64,000 bases of DNA from Chelativorans sp. Marseille-P2723. GTDB lineage: Bacteria; Pseudomonadota; Alphaproteobacteria; Rhizobiales; Rhizobiaceae. The stretch lies in the NCBI RefSeq assembly GCF_902809845.1, contig NZ_CADDWI010000008.1:620001-684000 (forward strand), written 5' to 3'. A program made the position numbers and the translations under genes. Below are positions 1 through 8,326 of the stretch, one piece after another. Within the stretch, counting starts at the first letter, position 1; every line of letters begins with the position of its first letter. Under the pieces are notes generated by a model that was not told where the DNA came from, did no database searches, and was given only the letters and a program-made list of their open reading frames with translations.

Positions 1-1
1 A

Positions 2-1279
2 GCGCGCACCGCCCGTGACAGCGATACGGCTCTTGCCGCGATAGCCGAACGCGTGCCGCGGCTGGTGCTTCTCGACATCTGGCTTCAGGGCTCGACGCTT
101 GACGGGCTGGCGCTCCTCGACAAGATCAAGGAGATGCATCCGGAACTTCCAGTGGTGATGATCTCCGGCCACGGGACCATCGAGACGGCAGTTTCGGCCA
201 TCAAGCGCGGTGCCTACGACTTCATCGAGAAGCCCTTCAAGGCAGACAGGCTGCTTCTAATCTGCGAGCGGGCCCTTGAAACTTCGAGGTTGAGGCGTGA
301 GGTTGAGGACCTCAAGAGACGCAGCGGCGAAACCTTCGACCTGATCGGCACTTCCCATGCCATCAACCAGCTGCGTCAGACGATCGAACGGATAGGGCCC
401 ACAAACAGCCGCGTCATGCTGATCGGTCCATCCGGGTCTGGCAAGGAACTGGCGGCAAGAGCGATTCACGCTGCTTCACATCGGGCTAACGCGCCATTCG
501 TCTGTGTAAATGCGGCCTCCATAACGCCGGAGCGTATGGAGATGGAACTTTTCGGCACCGAATCCAATGGCGGGGAGCGCAAGGTTGGAGCGCTGGAGGA
601 AGCTCATCGGGGCACCCTTTACCTCGATGAGGTTGCCGACATGCCGCGCGAAACGCAGGGCAAGATCCTGCGCGTTCTTGTCGACCAGCAATTCGAACGG
701 CTAGGGGGCACGAAGCGGGTAAAGGTCGATGTGCGCATCATCTCATCCACTGCGCGCAATCTGGAAACCATGATCGCTGAGGGACGTTTCCGGGAGGATC
801 TCTATCACCGCTTGGCGGTAGTGCCGGTTCCCATTCCACCTCTGGCAGAAAGGCGGGAAGACATTCCGATGCTCGTCCAGCATTTTATGCACCAGATCGT
901 CGAGCAGGTCGGGATCCGTCCGCGTAGGCTAGGGGATGATGCTCTCGCCGTGCTGCAGGCTCATGACTGGCCGGGTAATATCCGCCAGTTGCGCAATAAC
1001 ATCGAACGGCTGATGATCCTTACCCGCGGCGACGACGATGACGCGCTGATCACAGCCGACCTGTTGCCGGCCGAAATTGGGGATATGATGCCGCGCGTCC
1101 CAACCCAATCGGATCAGCATATCATGGCGCTTCCGCTGCGCGAGGCGCGTGAAATGTTCGAAAGGGAGTATCTTCTGGCGCAGATCAACCGTTTTGGCGG
1201 CAATATTTCTCGCACCGCGGAATTTATCGGCATGGAGCGTTCGGCACTTCACCGGAAGCTGAAGTCGTTGGGCGTCTGA
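2..1279 (+). CDS. ntrX: Nitrogen regulation response regulator NtrX, 5' truncated
   Basis: The reading frame is open from the left edge, so the first ~30 residues of the receiver domain lie outside the window. What remains is receiver (LLDIW carries the phospho-acceptor Asp; EKPF has the conserved Lys), an AAA+ central domain with Walker A GPSGSGKE and LYLDEV Walker B, and a C-terminal Fis-type helix-turn-helix (NISRTAEFIGMERSALHRKL). NtrX is the response partner of the sensor NtrY and controls nitrogen and redox-linked genes. The sigma54-contacting GAFTGA loop is absent: the segment after ELFG reads TESNGGERKVGALEEA. This is usual for alphaproteobacterial NtrX and suggests it is not a classical sigma54 activator. 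trkA follows 7 bases later. Confidence 0.95.
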   Translation, partial: ARTARDSDTALAAIAERVPRLVLLDIWLQGSTLDGLALLDKIKEMHPELPVVMISGHGTIETAVSAIKRGAYDFIEKPFKADRLLLICERALETSRLRREVEDLKRRSGETFDLIGTSHAINQLRQTIERIGPTNSRVMLIGPSGSGKELAARAIHAASHRANAPFVCVNAASITPERMEMELFGTESNGGERKVGALEEAHRGTLYLDEVADMPRETQGKILRVLVDQQFERLGGTKRVKVDVRIISSTARNLETMIAEGRFREDLYHRLAVVPVPIPPLAERREDIPMLVQHFMHQIVEQVGIRPRRLGDDALAVLQAHDWPGNIRQLRNNIERLMILTRGDDDDALITADLLPAEIGDMMPRVPTQSDQHIMALPLREAREMFEREYLLAQINRFGGNISRTAEFIGMERSALHRKLKSLGV

Positions 1280-1286
1280 GGACAAA

Positions 1287-2663
1287 ATGAAGGTCGTCAT
1301 TTGCGGAGCTGGGCAGGTCGGCTATGGCATCGCCGAGCGGCTCGCGGCAGAGCAGAACGACGTATCCATTATCGACACATCTGCCGATCTCATCCGGACA
1401 GTCCGTGATTCGCTCGATGTGCGCGGCTTCGTCGGCCACGGCTCACACCCTGAGGTGCTCGCTGCCGCCGGCGCCGAGCAGGCCGACATGATCATCGCGG
1501 TGACTCTCCACGACGAAGTCAACATGATCGCCTGCCAGGTTGCGCATGCACTTTTCGAGGTGCCGACCAAGATCGCGCGGATTCGCTCGCAATCCTATCT
1601 GCAGCCCCACTATATGGACCTGTTCTCGCGCGATCATCTGCCGATCGACGTGATCATCTCGCCGGAAATCGAGGTGGGCGAGATGGTATTGCGGCGCATC
1701 GCGCTGCCGGGGGCCACGGATGTCGTTACCTTTGCCGATGGCAAGGTGGTCATGGTGGCCATCGAATGCCTCGAGGAGTGCCCGGTGATCAACACGCCGC
1801 TGGCCCAGCTCACCGAACTTTTTCCTGACTTGCCTTCGACAGTCGTTGGCCTGTCGCGAAATGGCAGTCTTTTCGTTCCCCGTTCGAGCGATCAACTCCT
1901 GGCGGGGGACCTGGCCTATGTCGTCACCACTAAGGAGCAGGTACGCCGCACGCTAGGACTATTCGGCCATGAGGAGACCGCAGCGACACGCATCGTCATA
2001 GCCGGTGGAGGGCATGTCGGACTTTACGTAGCCAAGGCGATCGAAACGAGGCAGAGCCAGACGAAGGTGAAGCTTATCGAGAAGAATCGTGATCATGCGG
2101 TAGCGGCGGCGGAACGGCTTCGCCGCACTGTTGTTCTGAATGGCAGCGCTCTCGATCAGAAGCTGCTTCTGGAGGCAGACATAGGGCATGCAGACCTTAT
2201 GGTGGCCCTCACCAATGACGATCAGGTCAACATCCTGTCGAGCGTCATCGCCAAGCGGCTTGGCTGCAAGTCCAATCTGGTACTGATCAACAATCCTACC
2301 TATCACAATTTCGCAGGAACGTTGGGCATCGAGGCCCAGGTCAATCCACAGGCAATCACCATTTCGCGCGTGCTGCAGCATGTTCGGCGCGGGCGGATAC
2401 GCGCGGTCCACAACATCCAGGGAGGGGGCGCAGAAATTATCGAGGCCGAGGCGCTCGAAACATCACCGCTTGTCGGACCTCCGCTCAGCGAGCAGGACCT
2501 ACCTGAAGGCATGCGCATCGGTGCAGTTTTCCGCGATGGCAACGTCATAGCCCCAAGCGGTTCGTTGCGCATCAAGCCGGGCGACCGGCTCGTAATCTTC
2601 GCCCTTGAAGGCGTTGTACGGCAGGTCGAGCGGCTTTTCCGCGTAAGCCTAGAATTTTTTTGA
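1287..2663 (+). CDS. trkA: Trk potassium transporter regulatory subunit TrkA
   Basis: This is the cytoplasmic NAD(H)-binding gating subunit of Trk/Ktr potassium uptake channels. At 458 residues it has the normal full length of two RCK halves. The first Rossmann fold starts at residue 1 (VVICGAGQVGYGIA) and the second near residue 235 (IVIAGGGHVGLYVA). Each is followed by a TrkA-C domain; the second ends with the typical LKPGDRLVIFA-like segment. It sits directly behind ntrX and was probably cotranscribed with it, an arrangement common in Hyphomicrobiales. The membrane subunit TrkH is not in the window. Confidence 0.95.
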   Translation: MKVVICGAGQVGYGIAERLAAEQNDVSIIDTSADLIRTVRDSLDVRGFVGHGSHPEVLAAAGAEQADMIIAVTLHDEVNMIACQVAHALFEVPTKIARIRSQSYLQPHYMDLFSRDHLPIDVIISPEIEVGEMVLRRIALPGATDVVTFADGKVVMVAIECLEECPVINTPLAQLTELFPDLPSTVVGLSRNGSLFVPRSSDQLLAGDLAYVVTTKEQVRRTLGLFGHEETAATRIVIAGGGHVGLYVAKAIETRQSQTKVKLIEKNRDHAVAAAERLRRTVVLNGSALDQKLLLEADIGHADLMVALTNDDQVNILSSVIAKRLGCKSNLVLINNPTYHNFAGTLGIEAQVNPQAITISRVLQHVRRGRIRAVHNIQGGGAEIIEAEALETSPLVGPPLSEQDLPEGMRIGAVFRDGNVIAPSGSLRIKPGDRLVIFALEGVVRQVERLFRVSLEFF

Positions 2664-2696
2664 GCTATTACTGTTGTACTTGTTGAGGAGAGCGAA

Positions 2697-3563
2697 ATGC
2701 CGCGCATCGCCTATGTCAACGGACGTTATGTCCGCCACGCAGACGCCGCCGTACATATCGAAGACCGGGGCTATCAATTCGCCGACGGTGTCTATGAGGT
2801 ATGCGAAATCTCCGGCGGCTTCATCATGGACATGACGCGGCACCTTGATCGTCTTGACCGTTCGTTGCGCGAACTGAAGATCGATTGGCCCCTGCACCGC
2901 CGGGCGCTGGAGTTTGTCATGCGCGAAGTGGTTCGGCGCAATGGTGTGCGCGATGGTCTTGTATATTTGCAGGTTACCCGCGGCGTCGCCCCTCGCGATC
3001 ACGCCTTCCCCCCGCCCGGCATCCGTCCTGCCCTGGTGGTGACGGCCAAGCGGGTTGCTCCGCATATTGCGGCAATGCGGGCAGAGAGTGGTGTCAAGGT
3101 GATCACGGTACCGGAGAACCGTTGGGAGAGGGTGGACATCAAGACTGTGGGCTTGCTGCCCAATGTGCTTGCGAAGCAGAAGGCGCGTGAAGAAGGAGCA
3201 GCGGAAGCCTGGTTCGTCGACAACGAAGGCTTTGTAACTGAGGGTTCTTCCACCAATGCATGGATCGTCACCGCAGACGGCAAGCTCGTCACTCGCCCCG
3301 CTGAATTAGGAATTCTTCGCGGTGTAACGCGAACGACGCTGATGGATGTCGCAGCGAAACTGAACCTCGACGTCCAAGAACGAGCCTTCTTGGTGGAGGA
3401 GGCGAAGGGAGCACGCGAAGCTTTCATCACGTCCGCCACAAGCGTGGTGACGCCGGTGGTCGAGATAGACGGACAGACGGTCGCCAATGGCCGGCCAGGT
3501 TCCGTCGCACTGTCTCTACGGCAGGCATTTTTTGACGTTGCGGAAAAGCTCCCTGCCTGTTAA
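2697..3563 (+). CDS. dat: D-amino acid aminotransferase
   Basis: A fold-type IV PLP aminotransferase of 288 residues, the usual length. It interconverts D-amino acids and 2-oxoacids, for example D-alanine with 2-oxoglutarate, and so supplies D-amino acids for peptidoglycan. Visible family signatures are the N-terminal YVNGRYV with EDRGYQFADGVYE, the catalytic-lysine segment IKTVGLLPNVLAKQ, and the cofactor-binding EGSSTNAW near residue 184. The ATG follows a GAGGAG Shine-Dalgarno sequence. It lies between trkA and hfq as in related rhizobia. Branched-chain aminotransferases share the fold, but the KT..LLPN segment and gene order favour a D-amino acid enzyme. Confidence 0.88.
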   Translation: MPRIAYVNGRYVRHADAAVHIEDRGYQFADGVYEVCEISGGFIMDMTRHLDRLDRSLRELKIDWPLHRRALEFVMREVVRRNGVRDGLVYLQVTRGVAPRDHAFPPPGIRPALVVTAKRVAPHIAAMRAESGVKVITVPENRWERVDIKTVGLLPNVLAKQKAREEGAAEAWFVDNEGFVTEGSSTNAWIVTADGKLVTRPAELGILRGVTRTTLMDVAAKLNLDVQERAFLVEEAKGAREAFITSATSVVTPVVEIDGQTVANGRPGSVALSLRQAFFDVAEKLPAC

Positions 3564-3627
3564 CGACCTTTGGGGCTGGTAAAGAGAGCTTGCCGGCCGG
3601 GTGCGGATGCAAGGGCAGTCACCGCGC

Positions 3628-3657
3628 TTGACTGACGGGGCGATATTTGCGCTACTT
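3628..3657 (+). promoter_or_regulatory. Candidate sigma70-type promoter of hfq
   Basis: TTGACT at 3628-3633 is separated by 18 bases from CTACTT at 3652-3657, about 34 bases before the hfq start. The -35 is close to consensus and the -10 is of the weak alphaproteobacterial kind. The call is by inspection only. Confidence 0.4.
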
Positions 3658-3690
3658 GCCCGAAGCGCAGGGGATGGTGAAATAAAAACA

Positions 3691-3939
3691 ATGGCGGAAC
3701 GTTCCCAGAATTTGCAAGATTTGTTCCTGAACACCGTTCGTAAGAGCAAGAACCCGTTGACGATCTTTCTTATCAACGGTGTTAAACTTACAGGCGTCGT
3801 CACATCATTCGACAATTTCTGCGTCCTCCTACGTCGGGATGGCCACTCGCAGCTCGTCTATAAACATGCCATTTCCACGATCATGCCGAGCCAGCCCGTG
3901 CAGCTGTTCGATCCGGAGGAAAGCAGCCGGGAAGGTTAA
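3691..3939 (+). CDS. hfq: RNA chaperone Hfq
   Basis: An 82-residue Sm-like protein that forms hexamers, binds small RNAs and mRNA A/U tracts, and controls translation and RNA turnover. Sm1 motif residues are in [15 protein letters not shown], and the Sm2 signature YKHAISTI is near residues 56-63. The N terminus [10 protein letters not shown] matches the conserved start of the family, so the ATG at 3691 was chosen over an in-frame start 90 bases upstream. hflX begins on the very next base after its stop codon, so the two are translationally linked, as in many proteobacteria. Confidence 0.97.
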   Translation: MAERSQNLQDLFLNTVRKSKNPLTIFLINGVKLTGVVTSFDNFCVLLRRDGHSQLVYKHAISTIMPSQPVQLFDPEESSREG

Positions 3940-5319
3940 TTGGCGAACAAGAACCATGCAGCCGAGAATGGCGATACGGACGAACTTACTCGTGCCGTCG
4001 TCGTAGTCCCCGTGCATACGGGCCGACAGCGCGCATCGTCAGATGACGGTGGCTCCAAGCCGCGAATGGCTCTTTCTCCCCAGGCAAAGCTCGAGGAAGC
4101 GATCGGGCTTGCCGAGGCAATCGATCTCAAAATCGTTCACAGCGAAGTGGTGCAGATTGCTGCACCGCGGCCTGCAACCCTGATAGGCAAGGGGAAGGTA
4201 GAGGCTCTTTCGAAGATTGTGGACGAGACCGATACCGAACTCATCATTGTCGATCACCAGCTAACCCCCGTGCAGCAGCGCAATCTTGAGCGCGAGTTGA
4301 AGGCTAAGGTGCTTGATCGCACCGGTCTTATCCTGGAGATCTTTGGCCGGCGCGCCCGCACGAAGGAGGGGCGGCTGCAGGTCGACCTTGCGCATCTGGA
4401 ATACCAGCGCGGACGCCTCGTCAGAAGCTGGACCCATCTGGAGCGTCAGCGCGGGGGCGGCGGTTTCATGGGGGGCCCGGGCGAAACACAGATCGAAGCG
4501 GACCGCAGGCTTCTTCAGGATCGCATCGTGCGCATCAGGAGGGAACTGGAGACTGTCCGCCGTACACGAGAGCTTCACAGGTCCAAACGACGCAAGGTGC
4601 CGTTTCCGGTGGTCGCTATCGTCGGCTACACGAATGCCGGTAAGTCCACGCTATTTAACAGGCTGACAGGCGCATCTGTCCTTGCCGAGGATATGCTTTT
4701 TGCCACACTCGACCCGACATTGCGGCGGGTTCGCTTTCCGTATGGAACGGAGGTGATCCTGTCAGACACGGTCGGCTTCATTTCCGATCTGCCGCCGCAT
4801 CTGGTCGCCGCATTCCGCGCCACGCTGGAGGAGGTGGTCGAGGCCGACCTCATCATTCACTTAAGGGATATCTCCGATCCCGACACGGCGGCTCATGCCA
4901 GGGATGTGGAGGACGTGGTGGCAAGTCTCGGCGTGGATGTCTCCGATAGCCAGCGCGTCATCGAGGCATGGAACAAGATCGATCTTCTGAACGAGGCTGA
5001 GCGCGAGCGGCTTTTGCACGACGAGGTCAACAAGCGTCCGCCGGTCGCAATTTCCGCGGAGACTGGGGAGGGGATTGACGACCTTCTGACCGTGATCGAG
5101 GAGCGTTTGTCAGGGCCCGTAGAGGAATTTTCTTTCACGCTGGGGTCGAATCAGCTCGGTCTGGCCGATTGGATATACCAGCATGGCGAGGTGAGGGAGC
5201 GGACGGACCAGGATGATGGAAGCGCCTCATTCCGCGTCAGGGCGACGGCAGCTACACGGGAACAGATCATTCGCAAGCTGTCCGGCAATGAGAAGGGAAG
5301 TGGGGCAACGGGTAGGTAG
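3940..5319 (+). CDS. hflX: Ribosome-associated GTPase HflX
   Basis: A 459-residue TRAFAC GTPase that binds 50S subunits and splits or rescues stalled ribosomes, especially in stress. The N-terminal HflX domain contains the glycine-rich GGGFMGGPGETQ stretch near residues 171-182. The G domain has G1 GYTNAGKST, G3 DTVGF and G4 NKID. The start is a TTG that abuts the hfq stop codon. An in-frame ATG at 4066 would shorten the variable N-terminal extension by about 42 residues and cannot be excluded. It is convergent with mazG, with one base between the stop codons. Confidence 0.95.
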   Translation: MANKNHAAENGDTDELTRAVVVVPVHTGRQRASSDDGGSKPRMALSPQAKLEEAIGLAEAIDLKIVHSEVVQIAAPRPATLIGKGKVEALSKIVDETDTELIIVDHQLTPVQQRNLERELKAKVLDRTGLILEIFGRRARTKEGRLQVDLAHLEYQRGRLVRSWTHLERQRGGGGFMGGPGETQIEADRRLLQDRIVRIRRELETVRRTRELHRSKRRKVPFPVVAIVGYTNAGKSTLFNRLTGASVLAEDMLFATLDPTLRRVRFPYGTEVILSDTVGFISDLPPHLVAAFRATLEEVVEADLIIHLRDISDPDTAAHARDVEDVVASLGVDVSDSQRVIEAWNKIDLLNEAERERLLHDEVNKRPPVAISAETGEGIDDLLTVIEERLSGPVEEFSFTLGSNQLGLADWIYQHGEVRERTDQDDGSASFRVRATAATREQIIRKLSGNEKGSGATGR

Positions 5320-5320
5320 G

Positions 5321-6130
5321 TTACCTGTCTTTCTCCCGCTGCCATAGGGCTTCCATTTCTTCCAGTTGCGCCTGTTCGAGGCTTTTTCCTTTCGCCTTCA
5401 GGCCGCGTTCTATCGCATGAAAGCGGCTGCGGAACTTGTCATTGGCCCCACGCAGCGCGGCTTCGGGATCGATCTGGAGATGGCGTCCTAGGTTCACGAT
5501 GGCAAAAAGCAAATCGCCGAACTCTTCAGCGATGGCTTCATACTGGCCATTGTCCATTGCCTCGCGCAATTCGCCGATCTCCTCCTCGATCTTATCGAGA
5601 ATTGGTCTTGCCTCTCCCCAATCGAAGCCGACGCGCGCTGCCTTTGCCTGTAGCTTAAGAGCACGGGTGAGGGCGGGCAAAGCTACCGTCATATCGTCGA
5701 GATAGCCTTGAGGACCGTCAGTTCCTCCATCGTCCCCTGCGCGTCGCGCCTTCTTCTCTTCGGCCTTGATGCGTTCCCACATTCCCTTCGCCATGCCCGC
5801 CTGCTGTGCATCCATGTCTCCGAAGACATGCGGGTGGCGACGAATCATCTTGGACGTGATGGCTTCCACCACATCGCCGAAATCGAAGCTGCCTTCTTCC
5901 TCCGCCATGCGCGCATGGAAGACCACCTGCAGGAGGAGGTCACCCAATTCTTCGCGCAGATCCCGCATGTCGTTGCGTTGAATGGCGTCGAGAACCTCGT
6001 AAGCTTCCTCGATCGTGTAGGGTGCGATGCTGGAGAAATCCTGCTCCACATCCCATGGGCAACCGCTCTCGGGATCGCGCAGTGCAGCCATGATTTCGAT
6101 CAACCGGGCTATATCCCTCGAAGGCTTCAT
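5321..6130 (-). CDS. mazG: Nucleoside triphosphate pyrophosphohydrolase MazG
   Basis: A 269-residue all-alpha NTP pyrophosphohydrolase that hydrolyses (d)NTPs to monophosphates and PPi, a house-cleaning enzyme. The first MazG domain starts with the family hallmark CPWD (residues 24-27) and EEAYE, followed by the LREELGDLLLQVVFHA metal-binding helix. The second domain has EEIGELREA and EEFGDLLFA. The start at 6130 gives the conserved N terminus MKPSRDIARLIEIM and has a GGAG five bases before the ATG; a longer in-frame reading upstream adds residues not typical of the family. Confidence 0.95.
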   Translation of the reverse strand: MKPSRDIARLIEIMAALRDPESGCPWDVEQDFSSIAPYTIEEAYEVLDAIQRNDMRDLREELGDLLLQVVFHARMAEEEGSFDFGDVVEAITSKMIRRHPHVFGDMDAQQAGMAKGMWERIKAEEKKARRAGDDGGTDGPQGYLDDMTVALPALTRALKLQAKAARVGFDWGEARPILDKIEEEIGELREAMDNGQYEAIAEEFGDLLFAIVNLGRHLQIDPEAALRGANDKFRSRFHAIERGLKAKGKSLEQAQLEEMEALWQREKDR

Positions 6131-6532
6131 GAAAACTCCATCCGTGTGGACCATACAGGCTGCCGCAATGATACCGGCCCCCTGCCGCTTCAACCACATT
6201 TGAGCATACAACGCCACGTTCGACGACCACCGTCATCGCCGGCAACAGGATTGCGGCACGCTCTGCAATCTTGCAAAAGTTGGCATCTGGGTAAAAGGAC
6301 CTGGCCGCAAATGCTGCCTGCGGACGGTGCGTCTTCGACCGGTGCGGCCATCTTCCTTAACACCGATCGCTATGGCAGATCGTGTAAGAAAGCGCCGCCC
6401 GCCACTCGGCTTCCCCCGTCAATGCACCGAAGCAAGACGAGGATGATACCGCAGGCTAGAATGTTAGGCTTCCGCCTTCCCACTGCTTATTACATACTTG
6501 AGTAAATTCGCCTCAAAGCAAAGGAGCCATCT
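6131..6532. other. Intergenic, no gene recognised
   Basis: These 402 bases lie between divergent mazG and the small secreted protein gene. Open frames on both strands are present but have no recognisable protein character and overlap mazG in their longest forms. No RNA gene or clear repeat was seen. Confidence 0.5.
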
Positions 6533-6847
6533 ATGATCCGTTGGTCCGTTGCCACGCTCTCTCTGTTGTCAGCAACGACTTCCGCCTATGTCGAAACCGG
6601 TTCGCCTGTTAAGAACTGCGCTGTTGATCCAGCTCCATCGGCTTGGCACTCCATAAAAACCGCTCCTAAGGACAAGACTATACTTCTAGGCCTGCTTACC
6701 GAAGATGGATTTCTCCAGGGAATTGGCTATTGGGAGGTACGTGACGAGCTTGGGGCTGGCATTTGGTCAACGCAGGAGTGGTGGGGGCAGCCACCCACCC
6801 ATTGGTCTCCGATTCCATCGCCGCCTAATACAGCGGTTATGCCTTAG
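6533..6847 (+). CDS. Small secreted protein with W-x-S-I-K-T-A-P-K-D / THWSPIP motifs
   Basis: A 104-residue protein with a short N-terminal hydrophobic segment (residues 4-19, ending SAYVE) that looks like a signal peptide. The mature part contains WHSIKTAPKDKTILLGL and ends WWGQPPTHWSPIPSPP. This pattern resembles small DUF551-like proteins and phage proteins of the type W-xx-I-x-TAPKDGT...ATHWMPLPEPP, whose function is unknown. A good Shine-Dalgarno AAGGAG lies 6 bases before the ATG. It stands alone ahead of the thiamine-enzyme cluster, and whether it belongs to that cluster cannot be told. Confidence 0.6.
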   Translation: MIRWSVATLSLLSATTSAYVETGSPVKNCAVDPAPSAWHSIKTAPKDKTILLGLLTEDGFLQGIGYWEVRDELGAGIWSTQEWWGQPPTHWSPIPSPPNTAVMP

Positions 6848-7027
6848 ATACCTATAACGTGCTCTGGTCCAAGTGTTGGTATCTAACTGGACTACTATCA
6901 TGTTCCCCGGTTCAAGATTCATTGCCTTGACAGAAGTGGTTATGTAGGTCAGCCTGAGATGACAGCCTTCTGCAGGAGAGAAGGTTTAGCTTAGATATAG
7001 CGAGATCTTCCTTCCTGAAAGAACACG

Positions 7028-7041
7028 CTGTTGATCAACAG
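7028..7041. promoter_or_regulatory. Perfect 14-bp palindrome in the 5' leader of the E1 cluster
   Basis: CTGTTGATCAACAG is a perfect inverted repeat. The flanks ACG and GCGT extend the symmetry if one base is skipped. It lies 26 bases before the E1 alpha ATG, just upstream of the AGGAGG ribosome site (7053-7058). Size and position fit an operator for a dimeric repressor. No regulator gene is adjacent. Confidence 0.45.
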
Positions 7042-7067
7042 GCGTTGGTCCAAGAGGAGGAGACTCG

Positions 7068-8276
7068 ATGTCCGACACCTTGCATGTATCCGAGAAATCG
7101 ACAGTAAGTAATCAGGAACGCGATAAGCAACCCGGTATGCGGCGGCGCACGTTCCTGAAGACCCTAGGCGGGGTTGCCGCCGGGGTTGGCATTATGTCGA
7201 AAATTGATCTGGCCCACGCAGCCAATGGCTGGAATGCCGGGGCCCTGGATCAGCTGTCCAATGAACAGCTGGTCGATATGTACGATAAAATGCTGAAGTC
7301 GCGCTGGTGGGAGGAGCTTCTTAAAGACGCTTGGCTGGCAGGCGAGGACGACCTTTACGGCTATGTTCATCTGAGCATTGGTCAGGAAGCCGTCTCAATA
7401 GGTGCGATCGCAGCGCTCAACGAAGACGACTTCATCGCCTCAACGCACCGCGGTCATGCGCAACTAATCGCCAAGGGCGGCGACCTGAACAAGATGTCCG
7501 CCGAAATCTGGTTCAAGAGCACCGGCTACAACAAGGGCTATGGCGGCTCGATGCACATTACCGACACGTCGAAGGGCATCCTTGGCATGAACGGTATCGT
7601 CGGGTCCTCGCATATCCTTGCCGCGGGCGCTGCCTATGGCATCAAGGTCCGGGGCACCCAGCAGGTTTCCGTAGCCTTCGGCGGCGACGGGTCGGTCAAC
7701 CAGGGGTGGTTCTACGATGCGCTCCGGAACGGCGCCCTCTACAAACTGCCATTGATCATTATCATTGAGAACAATGGCTGGCAGGTCTCCAACCCGACGG
7801 AGAACACCAACCCGCTGAAGGACCTCGCCACGATGGCGAAAGGATTCGAAGTGCCGGGTTACGTGGTGGACGGGCAGGATGCGCTCGCCGTCTATTCGGT
7901 GACCAAGCAGGCTGTCGAAAGAGCCCGCAATGGCGAAGGGCCGACGCTCATCGAGGCCAAGACCTATCGCTTCTACGACCACGCGATGTTCGCCGGAGCA
8001 AAGGTCGGGCAGTTCGGCGCGTTCGGGCTTCCATACCGGTCGGACAAGGACGTCCATGCGTGGATCGCCAATGACCCGATCGAGAAATTCCGGGCTACAT
8101 TGATTGCACTCGGTGTGCTCACCAACGAACAGGCAGACGAAATGGTGCAGAAGGTCAAGGATGAGGTACTGGCATCCTTTGACTACGCGCGCCAGAGCCC
8201 TGATCCAGACGAGGATGCAGGCCTTGCCAATGTTTACGCTGAAGGGAAGGTCGCGGCGAGCCAGTTCTTCGCCTGA
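7068..8276 (+). CDS. Tat-exported thiamine-diphosphate dehydrogenase E1, alpha subunit
   Basis: A 402-residue protein. Residues 25-31 read RRRTFLK, a twin-arginine motif, followed by a hydrophobic stretch (GGVAAGVGIM) and an AHA-A cleavage site near 51. The mature ~350 residues match the alpha subunit of 2-oxoacid dehydrogenases (pyruvate, branched-chain, acetoin): HRGH at 127-130, KGYGGSMH at 156-163, and the TPP motif GDG (206-208)...ENN (234-236). The active-site loop YRFYDH (300-305) keeps the second His of the usual HGH but has Tyr for the first, and Ala replaces the phospho-serine position. Ordinary E1 alpha is cytoplasmic, so the export signal is the odd part. Substrate is unknown. The beta partner follows 50 bases downstream; no E2 or E3 is present. 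Confidence 0.85.
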   Translation: MSDTLHVSEKSTVSNQERDKQPGMRRRTFLKTLGGVAAGVGIMSKIDLAHAANGWNAGALDQLSNEQLVDMYDKMLKSRWWEELLKDAWLAGEDDLYGYVHLSIGQEAVSIGAIAALNEDDFIASTHRGHAQLIAKGGDLNKMSAEIWFKSTGYNKGYGGSMHITDTSKGILGMNGIVGSSHILAAGAAYGIKVRGTQQVSVAFGGDGSVNQGWFYDALRNGALYKLPLIIIIENNGWQVSNPTENTNPLKDLATMAKGFEVPGYVVDGQDALAVYSVTKQAVERARNGEGPTLIEAKTYRFYDHAMFAGAKVGQFGAFGLPYRSDKDVHAWIANDPIEKFRATLIALGVLTNEQADEMVQKVKDEVLASFDYARQSPDPDEDAGLANVYAEGKVAASQFFA

Positions 8277-8326
8277 CAAACCCTCACCACACCGTTGCAC
8301 TCTAATTTAAGGAGCTGTGAAGAGCC

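Noticed and set aside
6842-6890. AGATACC...GGTATCT inverted repeat after the small secreted protein gene
   Set aside because: The loop is about 25 bases and no T tract follows, so it is not convincing as a terminator.
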